DNA of 32,422 bases, taken from assembly GCA_913061495.1 (NCBI GenBank), contig CAJXVG010000013.1, positions 1 through 32,422 of the forward strand, given 5' to 3'. The stretch is from an uncultured Winogradskyella sp. (GTDB lineage Bacteria; Bacteroidota; Bacteroidia; Flavobacteriales; Flavobacteriaceae). This document shows positions 9,756 to 18,250 of this stretch, piece by piece. Positions within the stretch are counted from its first letter, which is position 1, and every line of letters starts with the position of its first letter. The position numbers and the translations under genes are program-made. The notes under the pieces were generated by a model. The model did no database searches, had not been told where the DNA came from, and saw only the letters and a list, made by a program, of their open reading frames with translations.

Positions 9756-9785
9756 CAAATATAGATTAGTTTTTAATATCTCAAA
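9756..9785 (-). promoter_or_regulatory. Bacteroidota-type promoter for the tRNA array
   Basis: Minus strand TTTG (-33) ... TATATTTG (-7, TAnnTTTG) with 18-nt spacing, just upstream of the tRNA-like gene's 5' end. Confidence 0.6.
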
Positions 9786-9804
9786 AGAAATTTTATAAAA
9801 AAAA

Positions 9805-11022
9805 TCAAATTATTTCAGCAACTACAAATGTGCTACCTCCAATGAAGATAACATCATTTTCATTAGCAGCTGACCTTGCGGAATTTAATGCTTCTTCAAC
9901 ACTATTAAATGCTCTCCCTTTAAGTCCGTATTCTACAAATTGGGCTTTCAATACCAAAGCATCTAGACCACGTTGCACATTGGGTTTACACAAATAATAC
10001 GAGGCTGACTTTGGCAATGACGGCAATACTCCTGACAAATCTTTATCATTAACAACTCCAAATACTATGTGCAGACGCTCGTATTCTTCTTCTTTTAATT
10101 GTTGCATAACATAGGTTAACCCTTCCCTATTATGTGCCGTGTCACATATAGTTTTTGGCTTATGACCCAAAATTTGCCAACGTCCTTTCAATCCTGTATT
10201 GTTAATAACATTTAAAAGGCCTTTTTTTAATTCTGTTTTAGAGATTTTGAATTTTGAATAACTCAATATATTTACAGCTTGCATTACTGCCTTTATATTA
10301 TGAATTTGATATAAACCTTTCAAATCACTTTTTAGTCCTTTCTGGATTAATTTATCTGCAAAAAAAATTTCGGAATTTGAAGATTTTGCTTTTACTTGAA
10401 ATATAGACTTAGTTTCAGGTTGAGTTTCACTCACAACCACAGGTACATTTGGTTTAATGATTCCAGCCTTTTCTTCTGCTATTTTTTGAAGTGTATCTCC
10501 TAAAAACTGAGTATGATCTAAGCCTATATTGGTGATAATAGACAACTCAGGAGTGATAATATTTGTAGAATCTAATCGTCCTCCCAAACCCACTTCAATT
10601 ATTGCAACATCTACCTTTTGTTTAGCAAAATAACCAAATGCCATTCCTACAGTCATTTCAAAAAAAGACAACTGATGTGATTCTAAAAATGCTTTGTTGC
10701 GCTTAATAAAACCAATGACGAATTGTTTGGAAACAACCTCACCATTAATGCGAATGCGCTCTCTAAAATCCTTTAGATGTGGTGATGTATATAAACCAAC
10801 TCTATAACCAGCTTTTTGAAGTACCGAAGCTAACATGTGGCTTGTTGAACCTTTTCCATTGGTACCAGCAACATGAATTGATTTGAATTGTTTGTGAGGA
10901 TTATCTAAATGATGAGATAATGCTAATGTGTTTGTTAAATCTTTTTTGAAAGCTGATTTGCCCTTATTTTGATACATGGGCAATTGTTGAAACATCCAGC
11001 TAACTGTCTCATCGTAATTCAT
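9805..11022 (-). CDS. folC: Bifunctional folylpolyglutamate synthase/dihydrofolate synthase
   Basis: SIHVAGTNGKGSTSHMLASVLQKAGYRVGLYTSPHL, VGLGGRLDSTNI, ICDTAHNREG. Confidence 0.93.
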   Translation of the reverse strand: MNYDETVSWMFQQLPMYQNKGKSAFKKDLTNTLALSHHLDNPHKQFKSIHVAGTNGKGSTSHMLASVLQKAGYRVGLYTSPHLKDFRERIRINGEVVSKQFVIGFIKRNKAFLESHQLSFFEMTVGMAFGYFAKQKVDVAIIEVGLGGRLDSTNIITPELSIITNIGLDHTQFLGDTLQKIAEEKAGIIKPNVPVVVSETQPETKSIFQVKAKSSNSEIFFADKLIQKGLKSDLKGLYQIHNIKAVMQAVNILSYSKFKISKTELKKGLLNVINNTGLKGRWQILGHKPKTICDTAHNREGLTYVMQQLKEEEYERLHIVFGVVNDKDLSGVLPSLPKSASYYLCKPNVQRGLDALVLKAQFVEYGLKGRAFNSVEEALNSARSAANENDVIFIGGSTFVVAEII

Positions 11023-11024
11023 AA

Positions 11025-11873
11025 TTACTGACCAACGTCAAAATTAATACTTACAAAACCCACCTGAGTTGAAGGTGCGTCTGAATCTGCTGGCCATTTA
11101 TGGGATAATGCTATTTTTTTTGCTGGTTCTAATAAACATGGATGTGTATTGGTTGTACCTCTAATACCAGGTTCAGCTTTAACGACTTTTCCTTGTCTGT
11201 TTACTTCAATACGGACAACCACCAAACCATACTCGTTACAGTCTTGTTTATATATATCTCTTGAAGGTTTTCCTCGTCCTCCTAGTCCATAACCCACTCC
11301 ACCTTTTCCAGGACCTGAACCTCCAAAATAACTTGGAGCATAAGGATCACCATCTAACTGGCCTTTATTTCCTCCTACATTGTCTGACCCTTCTCCTCCA
11401 TCAGTATTGCCCTCTGCATTTTTTACTCCACCAATAAGATTATCTAGTTTTTTCTTTTTTTCTGTTTCCTCTCTACGCTTTTGTTCTTCAGCTTCGCGTT
11501 TTTTTCTTTCTATTCGTTCGGCTTCAGCTTTGGCTTTTGCTTCAGCTTCTTTCTGTTTTTTGATTGCAATTGATTCGGCTGTTTCTTGAGTCATAACCTC
11601 CTCTGCTTGTGATACTGGTTCCGTAGGTTCTACTTTTGACTTTTCTGGCTGTGCTTCTTCTACCTCTTTTTGTTGAACAGCTTTTCGAGGTTCACTGAGT
11701 GGCTTATTCCCACTTCCAAAATCAGTAGTACCAAAATTTACCGCTACTCCGTATTCTTCTGGTGGATCTAAATATTGTGGGCCAACAACAAACAATAGCA
11801 GCACTAGAATCACTGTAATTAGAATTGTGATTCTGGCAGAATTACGTTCGTGTTTGTTGTCTAAATACTTCAA
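11025..11873 (-). CDS. Energy transducer TonB
   Basis: Single N-terminal TM, charged K/E/A-rich spacer, Gly-rich linker, C-terminal VVVRIEVNRQGKVVKAEPGIRGTTNTHPCLLEPAKKIAL. Confidence 0.85.
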   Translation of the reverse strand: MKYLDNKHERNSARITILITVILVLLLFVVGPQYLDPPEEYGVAVNFGTTDFGSGNKPLSEPRKAVQQKEVEEAQPEKSKVEPTEPVSQAEEVMTQETAESIAIKKQKEAEAKAKAEAERIERKKREAEEQKRREETEKKKKLDNLIGGVKNAEGNTDGGEGSDNVGGNKGQLDGDPYAPSYFGGSGPGKGGVGYGLGGRGKPSRDIYKQDCNEYGLVVVRIEVNRQGKVVKAEPGIRGTTNTHPCLLEPAKKIALSHKWPADSDAPSTQVGFVSINFDVGQ

Positions 11874-11917
11874 CTTAATCTGATTTTGATTAGTTTCTAT
11901 TTCAAAAATGATGCCGT

Positions 11918-12313
11918 TTAATTTGGCTTCACTGCAAGTATAACCTTGAATTTATTTCTGTTGGCTATATCCATTACTTTTACAACATTTTCAACAGGTA
12001 CAGATTTTTCAGCTCTTAAAACAATAGTTGGTTCTTCTTTATCTGACAAAATAGATACCAATTGGTTTTCCAAAATGCTTTCTCCTACTCGTTTTTGGTC
12101 TATATAATAAGTTAGATCTGCTTTAATACTAACAGCTGTAGACTTTTTATTTTCAGTCTTTCCACTTGCTTTCGGCAACACAATATCAATAGCATTTGTT
12201 GTTACCAATGTTGAAGCAATCATAAAAAAAATCAATAACAAGAAAACAATATCCGTCATGGACGCAAAATTGAATTCTGGTGTTACTTTGTTATTTCGTC
12301 CTCTAATATTCAT
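11918..12313 (-). CDS. exbD: Biopolymer transporter ExbD/TolR
   Basis: EFNFASMTDIVFLLLIFFMIASTLV and VVLRAEKSVPVENVVKVMDIA are typical ExbD motifs. Confidence 0.9.
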   Translation of the reverse strand: MNIRGRNNKVTPEFNFASMTDIVFLLLIFFMIASTLVTTNAIDIVLPKASGKTENKKSTAVSIKADLTYYIDQKRVGESILENQLVSILSDKEEPTIVLRAEKSVPVENVVKVMDIANRNKFKVILAVKPN

Positions 12314-12314
12314 A

Positions 12315-13010
12315 TTAGATTGGTTCGTTTAATAAATCTAGAAACTCAACAGAATTAGCTTCCATTTTATGCACCACTTTATTGGTTCTTACCACTAAAT
12401 GGTTATAAGCCACATATGCAACAATACCAACCACAAGTCCACCAACAGTAGTAGTCATTGCGGTATATAATCCGCTAGCGAGCACATCCATTTGAATAGT
12501 TCCTCCTGCATTTGCCAATTCAAAAATTGAAAGTATCATCCCAATGACCGTTCCTAGGAAACCAATCATCGGTGCCACTCCTGAAATTGTAGCGAGTACA
12601 CTTACGTTCTTTTCGAGTCCATAAACCTCTAATCTACCAGCGGTTTCAATAGCTGTATTAATATCTTCCAATGGCTTTCCTATTCTGGTGATTCCTTTTG
12701 CTATTAAGCGTGATACTGGTGAATTAACCTGAGCACACAACATTTGTGCAGATTCCGTTTTTCCATTACTAACGTGATCTTTTATTTGATTCATAAAGTT
12801 TGAATCGACTTTTGAAGCATCTTTTATTGCGAAAATACGTTCAAAATAAATGTATGTTGAAACAATCAAAAGGGCAAAAAGGATGATAATGATGATCACG
12901 CCTGCACTACCACCACTTGTGATAAGCTCTATGATAGAAAGTGTTTTTTCAACTGATTCTTCATCAGTCACCACTTCAGCAGTATCTTGAAAAATACTAA
13001 GTAATGCCAT
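12315..13010 (-). CDS. exbB: MotA/TolQ/ExbB proton channel family protein
   Basis: ATISGVAPMIGFLGTVIGMILSIFELANAG...GLYTAMTTTVGGLVVGIVAYVAYNHLV. Confidence 0.9.
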   Translation of the reverse strand: MALLSIFQDTAEVVTDEESVEKTLSIIELITSGGSAGVIIIIILFALLIVSTYIYFERIFAIKDASKVDSNFMNQIKDHVSNGKTESAQMLCAQVNSPVSRLIAKGITRIGKPLEDINTAIETAGRLEVYGLEKNVSVLATISGVAPMIGFLGTVIGMILSIFELANAGGTIQMDVLASGLYTAMTTTVGGLVVGIVAYVAYNHLVVRTNKVVHKMEANSVEFLDLLNEPI

Positions 13011-13074
13011 ATATAAATTCTTTAAATTTTAGGTTCTAAATAGATATAACGTTAAGTTTTTGGCTTAAGTATAT

Positions 13075-14466
13075 TTAGAACAAGCCTCTAGTAACCATAA
13101 ATGCTGCTGCTCCTGCCAAGAAACCGACAAATGCCAACCATGAAATCTTTTTTAGATACCAGAAAAAATCTATTTTTTCCATTCCCATTGCCACAACACC
13201 TGCAGCAGACCCGATGATAAGCATACTACCACCTGTACCAGCAGAATAAGCTATAAAGTGCCACAATTCATTATCTAATGGCTCAGAAAACATACCTAAA
13301 CTTGCTGCAACTAATGGCACATTATCAATAATTGCCGAGCCAACACCTAAGAGTAACACTACTAAATCCGAAACGCCTTCTCCATGTAATTCTGTGCCCA
13401 TCATTGGCATTGATTCTTGAAGAGAACCAGCAAAATTAAATAGAATACCTAGAGATTCTAATGCAGCAACAGCCATTAAAATTCCTAAGAAAAATAAGAT
13501 ACTTGGCAATTCTATTTTAGACAATGAAGCATGTACAGGACTGTGACTTGAAGACGCTTCATGTTCATCTGAAACAGCTTGGGTTATTGCAAACTTTGAG
13601 TTACTATAAATTTCAGCAAATATGGCAACAACACCTAAGGACAACATCATACCAACATAAGGAGGTAAATGCGTAATCACTTTAAAAACAGGAACAAATA
13701 CAATAGCTCCCAAACCTAAAAACAGCATGGTAGAACTAAATTTGCTTTTTGGCTTATCATCCTCATCTTGCAATTCTAAAGTACCTTTAAATGGTTTAAG
13801 ATATGAGGCAATAAAAGTAGGTACAGCCATACATAATAATGATGGTATAAAGAGATAGACGAATAACTTCCCTGTTGAAACCTTATCGCCAATCCAAAGC
13901 ATTGTAGTAGTTACATCACCAATTGGAGACCAAGCTCCACCTGCATTTGCTGCAATGATAATTAAACCTGCATACCAAATTCTAATATCTCTGTCTCTTA
14001 CAATTTTCTGAAGAATTGAAATTAATACAATTGTAGCTGTAAGATTATCTATTATAGCGGAAAGTATGAATGCCAGTATAGAAAACATCCAAAGTAATTT
14101 CTTTCTGCTATTAAAATTAACTGCAGATTTGATAGTAGAGAAACCATCAAAATAATCGATAATTTCAACAATGGTCATTGCTCCCAATAGAAACACTAAT
14201 ATCTCAGCGGTTTTACCTAAATGGTGTAAGAGCGTTTCTTCCATCCATTCCATCTTGGCTTCATGACCAAAATTTGCAAAGCCTTCTACCAAACCATGGC
14301 TTGCAGAATCAAACCATTCATTAAAGTCATCAATACCAAGTGAAATTAATGCCCAACTAATAGCCATCATCACCAATGCTGGTATTAATTTATCTATTTT
14401 AATATTATGCTCTAATGTAATGGCTAAATAACCAAAAACAAAGACTAGAATTATTACGGTTGTCAT
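13075..14466 (-). CDS. nhaD: NhaD-type sodium:proton antiporter
   Basis: Multi-TM protein with LSAIIDNLTATIVLISIL, IIAANAGGAWSPIGDVTTTMLWIG and VGSAIIDNVPLVAA. Confidence 0.9.
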   Translation of the reverse strand: MTTVIILVFVFGYLAITLEHNIKIDKLIPALVMMAISWALISLGIDDFNEWFDSASHGLVEGFANFGHEAKMEWMEETLLHHLGKTAEILVFLLGAMTIVEIIDYFDGFSTIKSAVNFNSRKKLLWMFSILAFILSAIIDNLTATIVLISILQKIVRDRDIRIWYAGLIIIAANAGGAWSPIGDVTTTMLWIGDKVSTGKLFVYLFIPSLLCMAVPTFIASYLKPFKGTLELQDEDDKPKSKFSSTMLFLGLGAIVFVPVFKVITHLPPYVGMMLSLGVVAIFAEIYSNSKFAITQAVSDEHEASSSHSPVHASLSKIELPSILFFLGILMAVAALESLGILFNFAGSLQESMPMMGTELHGEGVSDLVVLLLGVGSAIIDNVPLVAASLGMFSEPLDNELWHFIAYSAGTGGSMLIIGSAAGVVAMGMEKIDFFWYLKKISWLAFVGFLAGAAAFMVTRGLF

Positions 14467-14479
14467 ATGTAGTTATAAT

Positions 14480-15709
14480 TTATATTAATTGTCTTAGTGC
14501 AATTTCAAAGGCAGTTTCACTAATACCAATTTGTGATGGATTATTTTTATTTACTTTTTTTAATGCTTTTTTTATAACTCTCGATGTATCATTAAAAATG
14601 GCTTCATCTGTCATTTGTACTCTTCTCTCCATGAAATAGGCAAAAACTCTTGCCATACCACAGTTAGATATAAAATCGGGAATTAAACTTACCTTTTGGT
14701 CTGTATGCTCCATTATTGATCCAAAAAATATTTCCTTATCTGCAAAAGGTACATTTGCTCCACAGGTAATCACCTCTAAACCAGTATCTATCATTTGATC
14801 TATTTGATCTTGGGTAACCAAACGAGATGCTGCACAAGGTGCAAAAACTTCAGTCTGTAAAGACCAAATCTTTTCATTTATTTCATCAAAAGGAATAAGG
14901 TTTTCTGCGATTAATGTATTTCCGGTTTTGTTAAGGTATAATTCTGTGATTTCCTTAAATGAAAAACCATCTGCATTTATTAAACCGCCAACTCTGTCAA
15001 TTATACCAACAACTTTAGCTCCCATTTGTGCAAAATAAAATGCTGCTGCTGCACCAACGTTTCCAAAACCTTGCACAACAACTTTTTTATTTTTTATGGA
15101 ATTTCCATTTATATCATAAAAATGTTTTGCTGCTATGGCCACTCCATAACCAGTGATCATATCTGCGACAGTATATTTTTTTGTGACGTCTGGTGAATAT
15201 TTTGGATTCTCAATTACTTTTATCACACCATGTCTTAACTGACCAATTCTATTTATTTTATCAGCTTGAGAGGGTTTAAAATGCCCTTCAAAAACCCCTT
15301 CTTGAGGATGCCAAACACCGCTTTCTTCAGTAATGGGAATTACCTCGTGTATTTCATCAACATTTAAATCTCCTCCAGTTCCGTAATAGCTTTTCAACAA
15401 CGGTGAAACAGCAGCATACCAGCGCTCTAAAACGCCTTTCTTCCTTGGGTCTTGAGGATCGAAATTAATACCAGATTTGGCTCCGCCTATTGCAGGACCT
15501 GAAACGGTAAATTTTACTTCCATGGTTTTTGCTAACGATAGCACCTCATTTTTATCTAGCCCTTTTCTCATCCTAGTTCCTCCACCAGCAGCACCTCCTC
15601 GCAATGAGTTAATAACTGTCCAGCCTTGGGCATCTGTTTCGGGATCATTCCAATGGAATACTATTTCTGGGGACTTATTTTCGTACTTCTGAAGTAACTC
15701 CTTTATCAA
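14480..15709 (-). CDS. Glu/Leu/Phe/Val family dehydrogenase
   Basis: LRGGAAGGGTRMRKG, GPAIGGAKSGINFDP, GTGGDLNVDE, VVQGFGNVGAAAAFYFAQMGAKVVG. Confidence 0.9.
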   Translation of the reverse strand: MIKELLQKYENKSPEIVFHWNDPETDAQGWTVINSLRGGAAGGGTRMRKGLDKNEVLSLAKTMEVKFTVSGPAIGGAKSGINFDPQDPRKKGVLERWYAAVSPLLKSYYGTGGDLNVDEIHEVIPITEESGVWHPQEGVFEGHFKPSQADKINRIGQLRHGVIKVIENPKYSPDVTKKYTVADMITGYGVAIAAKHFYDINGNSIKNKKVVVQGFGNVGAAAAFYFAQMGAKVVGIIDRVGGLINADGFSFKEITELYLNKTGNTLIAENLIPFDEINEKIWSLQTEVFAPCAASRLVTQDQIDQMIDTGLEVITCGANVPFADKEIFFGSIMEHTDQKVSLIPDFISNCGMARVFAYFMERRVQMTDEAIFNDTSRVIKKALKKVNKNNPSQIGISETAFEIALRQLI

Positions 15710-15735
15710 TTTTTTGATGTTTTGGTTAGTTGTAG

Positions 15736-15743
15736 CAAATATA
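15736..15743 (-). promoter_or_regulatory. Possible -7 element (TATATTTG) for the amino-acid dehydrogenase gene
   Basis: Matches TAnnTTTG on the minus strand 27 bp upstream of the start; no clear -33 element seen. Confidence 0.4.
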
Positions 15744-15776
15744 AAAAACTCTAAAGCCTAAAAAGTGAATAAATTA

Positions 15777-16850
15777 TTAATTTTCTGGATTAGGAATTAA
15801 AACTTTTCCTGATGAATGATTTTTCTTAGCTCCTGTGACACTTTTGAGACAGTTAATTTCGTTTCTGTCTTTTAAAACACCCAAAAGCCCAAATATTACA
15901 GCTTCTTTAAATTCGATAATTTTTTTTTCTGGAATACTAATTTTAGCATCTGAGAGTTTTTTTATGCGATTAATTAAAAATTCATTGTAAGCTCCACCTC
16001 CAGTAACAAGGACGTTTGCTTTTTCAGAATTTATAACATTAGAAATTTGTATTGCGATATGCTCAACAAAAGTTCTTAATATCGTTTTTGTATCTAATTC
16101 AAATTCATCTATTAGCTGAAAGATTTGATAGTCCACCCATTCTAAACCTAGAGATTTTGGTGGTTTGGTTTTGTAGAATTTTATATCATTTAATTGTCTT
16201 AAAAGTTTCTCGCAAATTTTGCCTGATGAAGCAATAGCTCCTTTATCGTCGTACTCAAAATTAATTCTAGAAACATAATGGTTTAAAACTATGTTTACTG
16301 GGCAGATGTCAAAGGCAATTCTTTCGTTTTCATATTCATAAGATATATTCGCGAAGCCTCCTAAATTTAAGCAATAGTCGTATTCCCTAAACAATAATCT
16401 ATCTCCAATTGGCACTAATGGAGCGCCTTGTCCGCCAAGTGCAACATCTTGAGCTCTAAAATCGCAAATCACTTTTCGTTTTAAGCGATCTGCTAAAACT
16501 TGCAAATTCCCTATTTGGTATGTTAATCCTTTTTCTGGTTGATGCAGTGCAGTATGTCCGTGGGATGAAATAAAATCAATTTCAGTTATATTATTTTTTT
16601 GAATAAAGTCATTGATTTTAGTAGCTAAATACTCAGAGTAATTACTATCAATTTTTCTTAATTCTTCAATCGATTTATTTACCAATTGGCTTAATTCTGT
16701 TTTCCATTGCTTAGAATATGCAACGGTTTGGGCTTTATGTATTTTAAATTTCCAACTTGTATTAAAAGTAAAGTCGGCATAAATAATATCTATACCATCT
16801 AAGGATGTGCCAGACATTACGGCTATAATTTTGTAGGACTGATTTAGCAT
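15777..16850 (-). CDS. anmK: Anhydro-N-acetylmuramic acid kinase
   Basis: IIAVMSGTSLDGIDIIYADF, FISSHGHTALHQPEKGLTYQIG, LGGFANISYE, VLVTGGGAYNEFLI. Start set at the internal Met (MLNQSYKI). Confidence 0.92.
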   Translation of the reverse strand: MLNQSYKIIAVMSGTSLDGIDIIYADFTFNTSWKFKIHKAQTVAYSKQWKTELSQLVNKSIEELRKIDSNYSEYLATKINDFIQKNNITEIDFISSHGHTALHQPEKGLTYQIGNLQVLADRLKRKVICDFRAQDVALGGQGAPLVPIGDRLLFREYDYCLNLGGFANISYEYENERIAFDICPVNIVLNHYVSRINFEYDDKGAIASSGKICEKLLRQLNDIKFYKTKPPKSLGLEWVDYQIFQLIDEFELDTKTILRTFVEHIAIQISNVINSEKANVLVTGGGAYNEFLINRIKKLSDAKISIPEKKIIEFKEAVIFGLLGVLKDRNEINCLKSVTGAKKNHSSGKVLIPNPEN

Positions 16851-16873
16851 ATTAGTAAAAATAATATTACTTA

Positions 16874-16904
16874 TTGAAAATACCACAAGAAACAATTATC
16901 TTTG
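16874..16904 (+). promoter_or_regulatory. Bacteroidota-type promoter for the acyl-CoA dehydrogenase gene
   Basis: TTG (16874-16876), 20-nt spacer, TATCTTTG (16897-16904) matching TAnnTTTG; 37 bp before the ATG. Confidence 0.65.
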
Positions 16905-16941
16905 CATGAATTTTTTATCAAATCAATAATCATAATATTTT

Positions 16942-18084
16942 ATGGACTTTAGCTTAACAGAAGAACATTTAATGATTCGTGATGCAGCAAGAGATTTTGC
17001 TCAGACCGAATTACTACCAGGAGTAATAGAACGTGACAATGCACAAACGTTTCCGGATGAATTGGTCCGAAAAATGGGCGAACTCGGTTTTATGGGTATA
17101 ATGGTAGATCCAAAATATGGCGGAAGCGGTATGGATGCTATTTCTTATGTATTGATAATGGAGGAGTTATCTAAAATTGATGCTTCAGCTTCTGTTATGG
17201 TTTCCGTAAATAACTCATTGGTTTGTTATGGTTTAGAAGCTTACGGAACTGAAGAACAAAAAGAAAAATATTTAACCAAGCTTGCTACAGGTGAGCAAAT
17301 AGGCGCTTTCTGTTTAAGTGAGCCAGAGGCTGGTAGTGATGCAACTTCTCAAAAAACTACTGCTATTGACAAAGGTGATCACTACATTATAAATGGAACA
17401 AAAAATTGGATTACCAATGGTGGCCGTTCTGATGTGTATTTAGTTATTGCACAAACCGATAGAGAAAAAGGACACAAAGGTATCAATGCATTTATTGTTG
17501 AAAAAGGAATGCCTGGTTTTGACATTGGACCTAAAGAAGATAAATTAGGAATTAGAGGGAGTGATACCCATACCCTTCAATTTAATGATGTGAAAGTTCC
17601 AAAGGAAAATAGAATTGGTAAAGATGGATTTGGATTTAAATTCGCTATGAAAACACTTTCTGGTGGACGAATTGGAATTGCGTCTCAAGCTTTAGGTATT
17701 GCCGCTGGAGCTTATGAATTGGCATTAAAATATTCTAAAGAACGTAAAGCATTTGGGACTGAAATTTGCAACCATCAAGCTATTGCTTTTAAATTGGCTG
17801 ATATGTACACGGAAATTGAAGCAGCCAGAATGTTGGTTATGAAAGCTGCGTGGGATAAAGATCAGGGCAATAATTATGATATGTCTAGTGCTATGGCAAA
17901 ACTTTATGCTAGTAAAGTTGCCATGGAGCAAACGGTTGAAGCTGTACAAATACACGGTGGAAACGGTTTTGTTAAAGAATACCATGTAGAACGTTTAATG
18001 CGTGATGCAAAAATCACCCAGATTTATGAAGGAACATCAGAGATTCAAAAGATTGTGATTTCTCGTGGAGTGATAAAAGGATAA
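16942..18084 (+). CDS. Acyl-CoA dehydrogenase (short-chain/butyryl-CoA type)
   Basis: CLSEPEAGSDATSQKTTA, ITNGGRSDVYLV, GIASQALGIAAGAYELALKYSKERKAFGTEI, QIHGGNGFVKEYHVERLMRDAKITQIYEGTSEIQKIVI. Confidence 0.95.
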   Translation: MDFSLTEEHLMIRDAARDFAQTELLPGVIERDNAQTFPDELVRKMGELGFMGIMVDPKYGGSGMDAISYVLIMEELSKIDASASVMVSVNNSLVCYGLEAYGTEEQKEKYLTKLATGEQIGAFCLSEPEAGSDATSQKTTAIDKGDHYIINGTKNWITNGGRSDVYLVIAQTDREKGHKGINAFIVEKGMPGFDIGPKEDKLGIRGSDTHTLQFNDVKVPKENRIGKDGFGFKFAMKTLSGGRIGIASQALGIAAGAYELALKYSKERKAFGTEICNHQAIAFKLADMYTEIEAARMLVMKAAWDKDQGNNYDMSSAMAKLYASKVAMEQTVEAVQIHGGNGFVKEYHVERLMRDAKITQIYEGTSEIQKIVISRGVIKG

Positions 18085-18113
18085 ACTATAATATTTTTAT
18101 AATACAATGAATT

Positions 18114-18139
18114 ACCCATCATTTTTTGATGGGTTTTTT
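18114..18139 (+). terminator. Rho-independent terminator after the acyl-CoA dehydrogenase gene
   Basis: ACCCATC-ATTTTTT-GATGGGT followed by a T-run. Confidence 0.8.
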
Positions 18140-18250
18140 ATTCATATTTCTAAAGTTTAAATTTAAGCAATTAAATTTCATTATATTAGTAAAAGCTAAT
18201 TGCATTTAAAACCCTCCCCTTTTAAATAACTGTAATCTATAAAATAGTTT

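Noticed and set aside
9192-9785. Integrated mobile element using the tRNA locus as attachment site
   Set aside because: No integrase, direct att repeats or cargo genes; only decayed fragments are visible.
11380-11589. Plus-strand ORF antisense to tonB (Ser/Phe-rich)
   Set aside because: Mirror of the Lys/Glu/Ala-rich TonB spacer; no start signal or family features.
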